DNA of 15,455 nt, taken from assembly GCA_012728155.1 (NCBI GenBank), contig JAAYFR010000028.1, forward strand, positions 1 to 15,455. Reading direction: 5' to 3'. Every line of letters begins with the position of its first letter. Positions within the stretch are counted from its first letter, which is position 1. Made by a program: the position numbers and the translations under genes. Of this stretch, positions 7,366 to 13,956 are shown in pieces. A model generated the notes under the pieces. The model saw only the letters and a list, made by a program, of their open reading frames with translations, did not search any database and was not told the DNA's origin. The stretch is from Bacteroidales bacterium (GTDB taxonomy: Bacteria > Bacteroidota > Bacteroidia > Bacteroidales > Dysgonomonadaceae).

Positions 7366-7903
7366 AAAGATAGATTATTTATTAGAAAAATATTGGGACT
7401 GTGAAACATCGGTAGAGGAAGAGAAAGAGCTGCAAGCATTTTTCTTGGGTGGCGATGTACCTGCCCAGTTCCAGCAATATATTCCTCTCTTTTCTTGTAT
7501 CCGGGATGAACAGTCGGTGAAATTAAGCGACAGTTTCAACGAAAGATTCAAAAATATCCTTGAAGGCAAACAGAGAGAACGCTATGTCACTATTCGTGTT
7601 TTTAAGCCCTTGTTGCGTTTCGCAGTTTCTGTTTTACTCATCATAGGGATGGGGGTAAGCTTCTACTTTATCTCCAAGCAGGATAACCGGTCGCATTTTG
7701 TGGAAACATTCGAAGATCCCAATGCAGCCATGCAGCATGCAACATTTGCGCTGGAAAAATTATCGTATGCATTGCGTAAGACTGAAGCAGCCTCGATGGA
7801 AACGATCCATTTTATCGATGAGCTCGATATCAACTGGGCAGCACTTGACTCATTGAATAAAATCAATCTGTCTGAAATGGATAGAGTGAAGAGGAGAGAT
7901 TGA
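7355..7903 (+). CDS. Single-pass membrane anti-sigma-like protein
   Basis: A 182-residue protein whose ATG lies inside the end of the sigma gene (11-base overlap), indicating translational coupling and matched stoichiometry. Residues 1-84 are predicted cytosolic and carry IDYLLEKYWDCETSVEEEKE (6-25), a motif seen in proteins next to ECF sigma factors in Bacteroidetes. One hydrophobic segment at about 85-106 (LLRFAVSVLLIIGMGVSFYF) is the membrane anchor. The periplasmic tail (107-182) has FEDPNAAMQHATFALEKLSYAL, likely helical. No CxxC zinc-binding anti-sigma motif is seen. Anti-sigma function is inferred from topology, overlap and family habit, not from a recognised catalytic or zinc motif. 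A DUF4252-type gene begins 39 bases downstream. Confidence 0.75.
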   Translation: MKSEKIDYLLEKYWDCETSVEEEKELQAFFLGGDVPAQFQQYIPLFSCIRDEQSVKLSDSFNERFKNILEGKQRERYVTIRVFKPLLRFAVSVLLIIGMGVSFYFISKQDNRSHFVETFEDPNAAMQHATFALEKLSYALRKTEAASMETIHFIDELDINWAALDSLNKINLSEMDRVKRRD

Positions 7904-7942
7904 CTAAGTTGGTGTATAATCTTTAATTGCAAATTCTGAATT

Positions 7943-8443
7943 ATGAATATGAGAATAGTACTATTGATGTTGTTTTCGGTGTTTCTGCCGAGTACCCTTT
8001 TTGCTGATAATTTTGTATCTCTGTTCATGGAGAAATGTGCAGAAGAGGAACGACCGTTAAATAATGTAAATATAGGTAGGACGATGCTCGACAAGATGGC
8101 AGCCAATACCGACGATTAAGAGTTGAAAAATGCATTCAAAGAGCTGAACAGCATTCGTATTATAAGTTCAGATAATGTGGATGATTCAAAATACTACTTT
8201 AAGAAGGCAAATGAACTGATCAAAGAGTCGTTTTACGATTACGAAGAGGTGGTTTCGCTAAATGAAATGGGGTCGAAAATTTCTGTGTGGGTGAAAAATT
8301 TGAATGAAGAGATGCAAAGTCTCATCCTTTTCGCTATAGAAAATGATGGTAAATTCTCTGTCATTACAGTCTCGGGGAAGATAAATTTCGATTCCATCTC
8401 TAAATTGTCGGGATCGCTCCGCAGTGGAGCTCCCTTCCCTTGA
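7943..8443 (+). pseudogene. DUF4252-type exported protein gene interrupted by an in-frame TAA
   Basis: ATG 7943 opens a signal peptide (MNMRIVLLMLFSVFLPSTLFA, 21 residues) and 37 mature residues, ending ...MLDKMAANTDD at TAA 8117-8119. The same frame then stays open for 107 more codons to TGA 8441-8443: ELKNAFKELNSIRIISSD..., KANELIKESF, YEEVVSLNEMGSKISVWVKN, DGKFSVITVSGKI. Joined, the parts make a protein of about 166 residues in the style of Bacteroidetes DUF4252 proteins found in ECF-sigma cassettes (substrate unknown, periplasmic or surface). The join TDD-stop-ELK suggests a single change such as GAA to TAA; no frameshift is needed. A TTG at 8123 could restart translation but would lack a signal peptide. 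Family assignment is from memory of sequence style. A sequencing error, a recent null mutation or readthrough are all possible. Confidence 0.75.
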
Positions 8444-8562
8444 TGGCGCCGACGATAGATGAACGAGCTTGAATGATTTGCCAAAAAGCAGTATTTCTGA
8501 TCTTACACATCCTTTAATGATCTTTTTAAAATAACTTTTTTCTTTTTTATATTTAAACGATG

Positions 8563-8596
8563 AACAGGCAGCCGAGCGTGAGTTTAGCTGCCTGTT
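8563..8596. terminator. 10-bp perfect hairpin, possible terminator of the sigma operon
   Basis: AACAGGCAGC (8563-8572) pairs perfectly with GCTGCCTGTT (8587-8596) around a 14-base loop. It sits 120 bases after the DUF4252 stop and before the rpsL promoter, where a terminator would be expected. No T-run follows on either strand, so it is not a canonical intrinsic terminator and may instead be a structural or protein-binding element. Confidence 0.4.
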
Positions 8597-8670
8597 GCCA
8601 TATGCTCCTTTGTCGGTGGAGAGAGAGAAAGAAAAAATTATCCTATTTTTTTCAAAAACATAGAGAAACA

Positions 8671-8702
8671 CTTGCACATCTGATTGATTATTTGTAATTT
8701 TG
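8671..8702 (+). promoter_or_regulatory. Housekeeping promoter of the str-S10 operon
   Basis: TAATTTTG (8695-8702) is an exact match to the Bacteroidetes -7 consensus TAnnTTTG. CTTG (8671-8674) lies 20 bases upstream, matching -33 TTTG at three of four bases with correct spacing. Transcription would start near 8709, leaving a leader of about 120 bases before rpsL. It is the best-formed promoter in the window, in front of its most highly expressed genes. Confidence 0.65.
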
Positions 8703-8830
8703 TGCCGTTTTTCATGCGAAGAGATTGGTTATTGAATGATAATCAAGGTATTAATAATACACCCATAGTATGGAGAATAAATGAGACTGTCAATTATTAA
8801 AAAACTGAAATAGAAAAAAGAAAGCAGAAG

Positions 8831-9238
8831 ATGCCTACAATTCAACAATTAGTAAGAAAAGGACGTACAACCCTTACTGAAAAAAGCAAATCGCCCGCCT
8901 TGGACTCTTGTCCGCAACGTCGTGGTGTTTGTGTGAGAGTCTATACCACTACTCCGAAAAAACCGAACTCGGCAATGAGAAAAGTGGCCCGTGTACGTTT
9001 AACTAACTCGAAGGAAGTGAACGCATACATCCCTGGAGAAGGACATAACCTACAAGAACACTCTATCGTGTTGGTGCGTGGAGGACGTGTAAAAGACCTT
9101 CCCGGTGTGCGTTATCATATTGTGCGTGGATCCTTGGATACCGCCGGTGTAAACGGTCGTACCCAAAGGCGTTCTAAGTATGGTGCTAAGCGCCCCAAGC
9201 CAGGAGCAAAAGGTGCTGTAACAGGTAAGAAGAAATAA
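8831..9238 (+). CDS. rpsL: 30S ribosomal protein S12
   Basis: A complete 135-residue S12, first gene of the str operon. It lies at the decoding centre of the small subunit and monitors codon-anticodon pairing. Diagnostic segments: MPTIQQLVRKGR at the N-terminus, RGVCVRVYTTTPKKPNSAMR (31-50), the GHNLQEHSIVLVRGGRVKDL loop (71-90) and PGVRYHIVRG (91-100). Lys43 and Lys88, the residues changed in classic streptomycin-resistant mutants (with-Met numbering), are both wild type, as is Asp89, the methylthiolation target in E. coli. The basic tail ends TGKKK. The ATG at 8831 gives the canonical N-terminus; the upstream sequence is purine-rich without a clear Shine-Dalgarno sequence. It is separated from rpsG by an unusually long 127-base gap. 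Confidence 0.99.
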   Translation: MPTIQQLVRKGRTTLTEKSKSPALDSCPQRRGVCVRVYTTTPKKPNSAMRKVARVRLTNSKEVNAYIPGEGHNLQEHSIVLVRGGRVKDLPGVRYHIVRGSLDTAGVNGRTQRRSKYGAKRPKPGAKGAVTGKKK

Positions 9239-9365
9239 AGTATAAATGTAGAATCACTGTTGAATTTTTGGAATACGCTGTTTTATGAAGGGTTGAGTAA
9301 ATAAATTCGGAGGAATTTGTTGAAGACTTTGCAAAGGCAACCAAACAACACAAATTTTTTAAACA
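9239..9365 (+). other. 127-base rpsL-rpsG intercistronic spacer
   Basis: This is the longest spacer in the ribosomal block and holds no ORF of note. It contains a Shine-Dalgarno-like CGGAGGAATT about 50 bases before the rpsG ATG, too far to serve it. In E. coli the S12-S7 spacer is where S7 binds its own mRNA for feedback control; a similar role here is possible but no matching structure was established by eye. Confidence 0.4.
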
Positions 9366-9842
9366 ATGAGAAAAACTAAACCTAAAAAAAGACAGGTTCT
9401 TCCCGATCCTGTTTATGGTGATATAAGGGTAACAAAGTTTGTTAACCACCTTATGTATGATGGCAAGAAGAGTATCTCTTATGGTATCTTCTACTCTGCA
9501 TTGGAAACAGTAAAGGCTAAATTGCCTAATGAAGAGAAACCGGTTCTCGATATATGGAAAGCCGCTCTCGATAATATTACCCCTCAAGTGGAAGTGAAGT
9601 CACGCCGTGTGGGCGGAGCTACTTTCCAGGTCCCTACCGAAATTAGACCGGATAGAAAAGAATCCGTTTCAATGAAGAACCTCATCCTTTATGCGCGTAA
9701 AAGAGGAGGAAAGACGATGGCTGACAAGTTGGCTGCTGAAATTGTGGATGCTTATAACAGCCAGGGGGGTGCATATAAACGTAAAGAGGATATGCACAGA
9801 ATGGCTGAAGCGAACCGTGCTTTCGCCCACTTCAGATTTTAA
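9366..9842 (+). CDS. rpsG: 30S ribosomal protein S7
   Basis: A complete 158-residue S7, the primary assembly protein of the 30S head, which contacts 16S rRNA and lies near the E site. Signatures: LPDPVYGDIRVTKFVNHLMYDGKK (residues 12-35), the VEVKSRRVGGATFQVP beta-hairpin (about 76-91) that reaches toward the E-site tRNA, RKRGGKTMADKLAAEI, and the C-terminal KRKEDMHRMAEANRAFAHFRF. Length is typical (about 155-158). The fusA gene starts 21 bases after the stop, so the two are almost certainly co-transcribed. S7 is the usual autogenous repressor of the str operon in E. coli; whether that holds here is unknown. Confidence 0.99.
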   Translation: MRKTKPKKRQVLPDPVYGDIRVTKFVNHLMYDGKKSISYGIFYSALETVKAKLPNEEKPVLDIWKAALDNITPQVEVKSRRVGGATFQVPTEIRPDRKESVSMKNLILYARKRGGKTMADKLAAEIVDAYNSQGGAYKRKEDMHRMAEANRAFAHFRF

Positions 9843-9863
9843 TTTAGAAAGAAGGTAAAAAAG

Positions 9864-11993
9864 ATGGCTAAGGGTTCAAAAGAAGCATTACAATTCACTC
9901 GTAACATTGGTATCATGGCGCATATCGATGCCGGTAAGACTACCACCTCAGAGCGTATCCTGTTCTATACAGGGTTGACGCATAAGATCGGGGAGGTACA
10001 CGACGGTGCCGCGACCATGGACTGGATGGAGCAGGAGCAGGAGCGTGGTATCACCATTACTTCGGCTGCTACTACTACGAGCTGGAAATATAATGACACA
10101 ACATATAAGATCAATCTGATTGACACCCCGGGGCACGTTGACTTCACCGTAGAGGTAGAGCGGTCATTGCGTGTGCTTGATGGGGCGGTGGCTGCGTTCT
10201 GTGCCGTAGGTGGAGTGGAGCCGCAGTCGGAAACCGTCTGGCGTCAGGCAGACAAATATAAAGTGCCCCGAGTAGGTTATGTCAACAAGATGGACCGTTC
10301 GGGTGCCAATTTTTTTGACGTGGTACGTCAGATAAAAGAGATGTTGGGCGCTAATGCATGCCCCATCCAGATCCCTATCGGCGCGGAAGAGACTTTCAAG
10401 GGGGTGATTGACTTGGTCGCTATGAAAGCGTTCTATTGGCATGATGAAACCATGGGGGCCGATTATGATATAATGGATATTCCTGCTGAACTGTTGGGTG
10501 AAGCAGAGGAGTGGCGCGAGAAAATGTTAGAAACTATCGCTGAGTTCGACGATCAGTTGATGGAAAAATATTTCGACGATCCTTCCACTATTACTGAGGA
10601 TGAGATCAGAGCGGCTATCAGAAAAGGTACGCTCTCCATGCAGATTAATCCTGTGATTTGTGGTTCCTCTTTCAAGAACAAAGGGGTGCAGACACTGCGC
10701 GATGCGGTATGTGCCTATTTACCCAGCCCCAGTGATACGGAAGCTATCACAGGAGTTGATCCGAGAGATCCTGAAAAGGAATTGGTTCGGTATCCCGATC
10801 CGTCGGAGCCGATGTGTGCGTTGGCATTTAAGATTGCGACCGACCCCTATGTGGGCCGTCTTTGCTTCTTTCGTGTTTATTCGGGAGAATTGGATGCCGG
10901 CTCTTATATATATAATGCCCGTTCTGGTAAAAAAGAGCGTATTTCACGACTCTTCCAGATGCACTCCAACAAGCAAAATGCAAAAGATTTCATAGGTACC
11001 GGAGATATTGGTGCCGGTGTAGGTTTTAAAGATATTCGCACCGGAGATACCCTTTGCGATGAAAATAAACCCATTATCTTGGAGGCCATCGATTTCCCGG
11101 ATCCGGTGATTGGTATTGCAGTGGAGCCCAAAACGCAGAAAGATTTAGACAAACTTTCTATCGGATTGGCTAAGTTGACGGAAGAGGATCCTACTTTCAC
11201 CGTGAAAATGGATCAAGATACCGGACAGACGGTAATCTCCGGTATGGGTGAACTTCACTTGGAGATTATTATCGACCGTTTGAAACGCGAGTTTAAGGTT
11301 GAGGCCAATCAGGGCCGTCCCCAAGTGTCTTATAAGGAGGCTATCACCAAACCGGTGGAATTGCGTGAAACCTATAAGAAACAGACCGGTGGCCGTGGTA
11401 AGTACGCCGATATGATCGTGCGTGTGGAACCGGCCGACAAGGACTTTGAAGGGGAATTGCAATTTGTTGATGAAGTAAAGGGTGGTAACATACCCAAAGA
11501 ATATATCCCATCTATCCAGAAAGGATTCCAGCGTGCAATGAAAAACGGTGTACTCGCCGGTTATGCGTTGGATAGACTAAAAGTGACCCTGATCGATGGT
11601 TCGTATCACCCGGTTGACTCCGATCAACTTTCGTTCGAGATCTGTGCCATGCAAGCTTTTAAATCAGCTTCTGAAAAAGCAAACCCGGTATTGCTGGAGC
11701 CCATCATGAAGGTAGAGGTGGTTACCCCCGAAGAGAATATGGGTGATGTGATCTCCGATCTGAACAAGCGTCGTGGTCAAGTGGAAGGGATGGAATCCAA
11801 CCGTTCCGGGGCACGTGTGGTAAAAGCCAAAACGCCGCTCTCCGAAATGTTCGGTTATGTTACTTCCTTGCGTACCATTACATCAGGACGCGCTACATCT
11901 ACAATGTCGTTCTCGCATTTCGAAGAGGTCTCTTCATCTATTGCAAGACAGGTATTGACGGAGGTAAAAGGCCGTGTAGATTTGATTAAGTAA
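9864..11993 (+). CDS. fusA: Elongation factor G (translocation GTPase)
   Basis: A complete 709-residue EF-G, which moves tRNAs and mRNA through the ribosome and, with RRF, splits post-termination ribosomes. All GTPase motifs are intact: G1 AHIDAGKT (19-26), G2 RGIT (61-64), G3 DTPGH (87-91, with catalytic His91), G4 NKMD (141-144) and G5 GSSFKNKG (267-274). Domain II follows, then domain III with ISGMGELHLEI..., the domain IV segment GGRGKYADMIVRVEP, and domain V ending EVKGRVDLIK. The intact motifs and operon position indicate the housekeeping copy rather than an EF-G2 paralogue. The rpsJ gene follows after only 17 bases; the tuf gene found at this place in many other phyla is absent. Confidence 0.99.
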   Translation: MAKGSKEALQFTRNIGIMAHIDAGKTTTSERILFYTGLTHKIGEVHDGAATMDWMEQEQERGITITSAATTTSWKYNDTTYKINLIDTPGHVDFTVEVERSLRVLDGAVAAFCAVGGVEPQSETVWRQADKYKVPRVGYVNKMDRSGANFFDVVRQIKEMLGANACPIQIPIGAEETFKGVIDLVAMKAFYWHDETMGADYDIMDIPAELLGEAEEWREKMLETIAEFDDQLMEKYFDDPSTITEDEIRAAIRKGTLSMQINPVICGSSFKNKGVQTLRDAVCAYLPSPSDTEAITGVDPRDPEKELVRYPDPSEPMCALAFKIATDPYVGRLCFFRVYSGELDAGSYIYNARSGKKERISRLFQMHSNKQNAKDFIGTGDIGAGVGFKDIRTGDTLCDENKPIILEAIDFPDPVIGIAVEPKTQKDLDKLSIGLAKLTEEDPTFTVKMDQDTGQTVISGMGELHLEIIIDRLKREFKVEANQGRPQVSYKEAITKPVELRETYKKQTGGRGKYADMIVRVEPADKDFEGELQFVDEVKGGNIPKEYIPSIQKGFQRAMKNGVLAGYALDRLKVTLIDGSYHPVDSDQLSFEICAMQAFKSASEKANPVLLEPIMKVEVVTPEENMGDVISDLNKRRGQVEGMESNRSGARVVKAKTPLSEMFGYVTSLRTITSGRATSTMSFSHFEEVSSSIARQVLTEVKGRVDLIK

Positions 11994-12010
11994 TTTATTG
12001 AATATATTTT

Positions 12011-12316
12011 ATGAGCCAAAAAATCAGAATTAAACTGAAGTCTTACGATTATAGCTTGGTAGACAAATCTGCCGAAAAGATCGTGAAAACCGTAAAAGCT
12101 ACGGGTGCAGTGGTAAGTGGTCCAATCCCATTACCAACTCACAAGCGTATTTTTACCGTGAACCGCTCCACGTTTGTCAACAAAAAGTCACGTGAGCAGT
12201 TCGAACTGGCCTCTTTCAAGAGACTCATCGATATCTATAGCTCCACAGCTAAGACTGTGGATGCCCTGATGAAACTTGAATTGCCCAGTGGTGTGGAAGT
12301 GGAAATCAAAGTGTGA
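12011..12316 (+). CDS. rpsJ: 30S ribosomal protein S10
   Basis: A complete 101-residue S10, a head protein of the 30S subunit that in other bacteria also partners NusB in antitermination. Signatures: IRIKLKSYDYSLVDKSAEKI (residues 5-24), the SGPIPLPTHKRIFTVNRS loop (36-53) that penetrates the head rRNA, and the C-terminal LPSGVEVEIKV. Length is typical. It starts 17 bases after fusA without a terminator or evident promoter between, so the S10 cluster appears to be read from the str promoter. In E. coli this gene has its own long regulatory leader; here there is no room for one. A 79-base spacer with a hairpin follows. Confidence 0.98.
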   Translation: MSQKIRIKLKSYDYSLVDKSAEKIVKTVKATGAVVSGPIPLPTHKRIFTVNRSTFVNKKSREQFELASFKRLIDIYSSTAKTVDALMKLELPSGVEVEIKV

Positions 12317-12325
12317 CGTTAGCGT

Positions 12326-12364
12326 AAAGAGCAAAGAGCAAAGACAAAAAAAGTCTTGACTCTT
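12326..12364 (+). repeat. 7-bp tandem repeat and hairpin between rpsJ and rplC
   Basis: AAAGAGC is repeated at 12326-12332 and 12333-12339, with a partial third copy AAAGAC to 12345. AAGAG (12334-12338) plus AAGAC (12341-12345) pair with GTCTT (12353-12357) and CTCTT (12360-12364) as two 5-bp stems split by a 2x2 internal loop, closed by a 7-A loop. No T-run follows, so it is not an intrinsic terminator. Possible roles are mRNA processing, attenuation or none. Confidence 0.5.
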
Positions 12365-12395
12365 GGATCTAAATAATTAATTAAAAACGAGAGAA

Positions 12396-13013
12396 ATGCC
12401 AGGATTATTAGGAAGAAAAATCGGAATGACATCCGTTTTCAGTGCCGAGGGGAAAAATATCCCATGCACTGTTATCGAAGCAGGTCCTTGCGTGGTAACT
12501 CAGGTGAAGACCGTTGAAACAGACGGTTACGATGCTATTCAGCTCGGTTTTTTCGATAAGAAAGAGAAACAGACCCCCAAAGCTGAGCAAGGGCATTTTA
12601 AAAAAGCTGGAGTAACCCCCAAGAGATACTTGGCCGAGTTCAAAGGTTTTGGAAATGAGTACAAAGCCGGATCAGAGATTAAAGTTGATCTTTTTAAAGA
12701 TACTGTCTATGTAGACGTGATAGGAACATCGAAAGGAAAAGGTTTTCAGGGTGTAGTAAAACGCCATGGTTTCGCCGGTGTTGGAGAGTCCACCCACGGT
12801 CAACATAACAGGTTGCGCTCACCCGGTGCAATCGGAGCATGTTCCTATCCCGCGAAAGTATTCAAGGGAACTCGTATGGGGGGCCAGATGGGTAATGAAC
12901 GGGTGACTGTTCAAAACCTACAAGTGATCAAGGTAATTCCCGAACACAACCTTCTGTTATTGAAAGGTTCTGTCCCGGGAAGCAAAGGTTCAATCGTAGC
13001 AATAGAGAAATAA
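12396..13013 (+). CDS. rplC: 50S ribosomal protein L3
   Basis: A complete 205-residue L3, an early-assembly 50S protein whose long loop reaches near the peptidyl transferase centre. Signatures: MPGLLGRKIGMTSVF at the start, GTSKGKGFQGVVKRHGF (110-126), STHGQHNRLRSPGAIGACS (132-150) and VFKGTRMGGQMGNERVTVQN (155-174). At the position of the E. coli N5-methylated Gln150 (NQTPGK in that protein) this sequence reads CSYPAK, so the PrmB target is replaced by Ser, which I believe is common in Bacteroidetes. The rplD ATG begins one base after the stop, implying translational coupling. Upstream is a spacer with a small repeat hairpin. Confidence 0.98.
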   Translation: MPGLLGRKIGMTSVFSAEGKNIPCTVIEAGPCVVTQVKTVETDGYDAIQLGFFDKKEKQTPKAEQGHFKKAGVTPKRYLAEFKGFGNEYKAGSEIKVDLFKDTVYVDVIGTSKGKGFQGVVKRHGFAGVGESTHGQHNRLRSPGAIGACSYPAKVFKGTRMGGQMGNERVTVQNLQVIKVIPEHNLLLLKGSVPGSKGSIVAIEK

Positions 13014-13014
13014 A

Positions 13015-13644
13015 ATGGAATTAAGCGTATATAATATCAAAGGAGAGGTAACAGACAAGAAGGTGACACTCGACGATTCCATTTTCGGGATTGAACCCAA
13101 CAATCATGTTATCTGGTTGGATGTAAAACAATATATGGCCAACCGGCGTCAAGGTACGCATAAATCGAAAGAGAGAAATGAAATTGCAGTAAGTGGCCGT
13201 AAACTGATCCGTCAGAAGGGGGGTGGCGGTGCACGCCGAGGTGACATCAAATCACCCCTGTTGGTGGGAGGAGGACGTGTATTTGGTCCCAAACCACGCG
13301 ATTACAGTTTCAAAGTAAACAAAAAAGTGAAAGCGTTGGCGCGTAAATCGGCACTTTCTCTGAAAGCCAAGAACAATGCCATCGTTGTAGTGGAAGATTT
13401 TACTTTCGACACCCCCAAGACCAAGCAAATTGTGGAGTTGACAAAAAATCTGCAACTTGCTGATAAAAAGCTACTTTTCGTTTTGCCTCAACAAAATAAA
13501 AACGTATATTTGTCGGCCCGAAATTTAAGCGGTATAAATGTGATAACTGCCTCTGACATAAATACATATAGAGTTATGAATTGTGCCGGACTGGTGATGA
13601 TGGAGTCGTCAGTTGCTGTAATTGACAACCTGTTTAAAGCATAA
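13015..13644 (+). CDS. rplD: 50S ribosomal protein L4
   Basis: A complete 209-residue L4. It helps assemble the 50S subunit, and its extended loop lines the exit-tunnel constriction where macrolides bind. The loop is visible as SGRKLIRQKGGGGARRGDIK (60-79), followed by SPLLVGGGRVFGPKPRDYSF (80-99), a form typical of Bacteroidetes. The C-terminal Rossmann-like part includes NAIVVVEDFTFDTPKTKQ and LSARNLSGINVITASDINTY. In E. coli L4 is the autogenous repressor of the S10 operon; the leader it binds there is not present here. The start is one base after rplC, and the stop overlaps the Shine-Dalgarno sequence of rplW. Confidence 0.98.
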   Translation: MELSVYNIKGEVTDKKVTLDDSIFGIEPNNHVIWLDVKQYMANRRQGTHKSKERNEIAVSGRKLIRQKGGGGARRGDIKSPLLVGGGRVFGPKPRDYSFKVNKKVKALARKSALSLKAKNNAIVVVEDFTFDTPKTKQIVELTKNLQLADKKLLFVLPQQNKNVYLSARNLSGINVITASDINTYRVMNCAGLVMMESSVAVIDNLFKA

Positions 13645-13648
13645 GGAG
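13643..13648 (+). promoter_or_regulatory. Strong Shine-Dalgarno sequence for rplW
   Basis: AAGGAG, seven bases before the ATG at 13656, overlaps the rplD stop codon. It is the best ribosome-binding site of the ribosomal block; most other starts here have only A-rich or weakly purine-rich leaders, as is usual in Bacteroidetes. It confirms the rplW start. Confidence 0.7.
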
Positions 13649-13655
13649 AATTAAA

Positions 13656-13949
13656 ATGAGTGTAATAGTAAAACCCATATTCACAGAAAAACAGACCGAT
13701 CTGACGGAGAAATTCGAAAACCGTTACGGTTTTATTGTGCTGCCTTCTGCCAATAAGGTTGAAATAAAAAAAGCCGTTGAGCAGCTCTATAATGTACATG
13801 TAGAAAGCGTGAATACGATGAAATATGATGGTAAGATAAAAAGTAGGTACACGAAATCAGGAGTGGTTCAGGGGCGCACTTCATCTTACAAGAAAGCAAT
13901 TGTCACCTTGAAAAAAGGTGAAACAATCGATTTATTTAGCAATATCTAA
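13656..13949 (+). CDS. rplW: 50S ribosomal protein L23
   Basis: A complete 97-residue L23, located at the peptide-tunnel exit, where trigger factor and the signal recognition particle dock. Signatures: VIVKPIFTEKQTDL (residues 3-16, the conserved 'I.P..TEK' start), YGFIVLPSANKVEIKKAVEQ (24-43) and VHVESVNTMKYDGK (47-60, the 'V..VNT' strand). A basic rRNA-binding stretch follows and the C-terminus is KKAIVTLKKGETIDLF. Length is typical. It begins after an unusually good Shine-Dalgarno sequence and is followed by rplB after only seven bases. Confidence 0.98.
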   Translation: MSVIVKPIFTEKQTDLTEKFENRYGFIVLPSANKVEIKKAVEQLYNVHVESVNTMKYDGKIKSRYTKSGVVQGRTSSYKKAIVTLKKGETIDLFSNI

Positions 13950-13956
13950 AAAAGTA

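Larger units (their letters stand above)
8444..8830 (+). other. Gene-free leader region before rpsL
   Basis: The 387 bases between the DUF4252 remnant and rpsL hold no convincing protein gene. Contents: an AT-rich stretch with T-tracts (about 8523-8550), a 10-bp hairpin (8563-8596), a -33/-7 promoter (8671-8702) and a roughly 120-base 5' leader with two overlapping mini-ORFs (8770-8813). An ATG frame at 8560-8697 (45 codons) runs through the hairpin and into the promoter; its peptide looks like random sequence. Confidence 0.7.

Noticed and set aside
8117..8119. Programmed recoding of the DUF4252 TAA (selenocysteine or pyrrolysine type)
   Set aside because: Those systems use TGA or TAG, and TAA serves as a normal stop for several genes in this window; simple mutation, error or leaky readthrough is more likely.
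8258..8677. Minus-strand open frame of 139 codons
   Set aside because: It is antisense to the DUF4252 remnant and crosses the intergenic hairpin; its peptide has no domain-like pattern.
8560..8697. 45-codon frame starting inside the intergenic hairpin
   Set aside because: It spans both hairpin arms and the rpsL promoter, and the peptide looks like random translation.
13918..13956. GTG start extending rplB upstream
   Set aside because: It overlaps rplW and adds residues not found in L2; ATG 13957 gives the exact canonical N-terminus.
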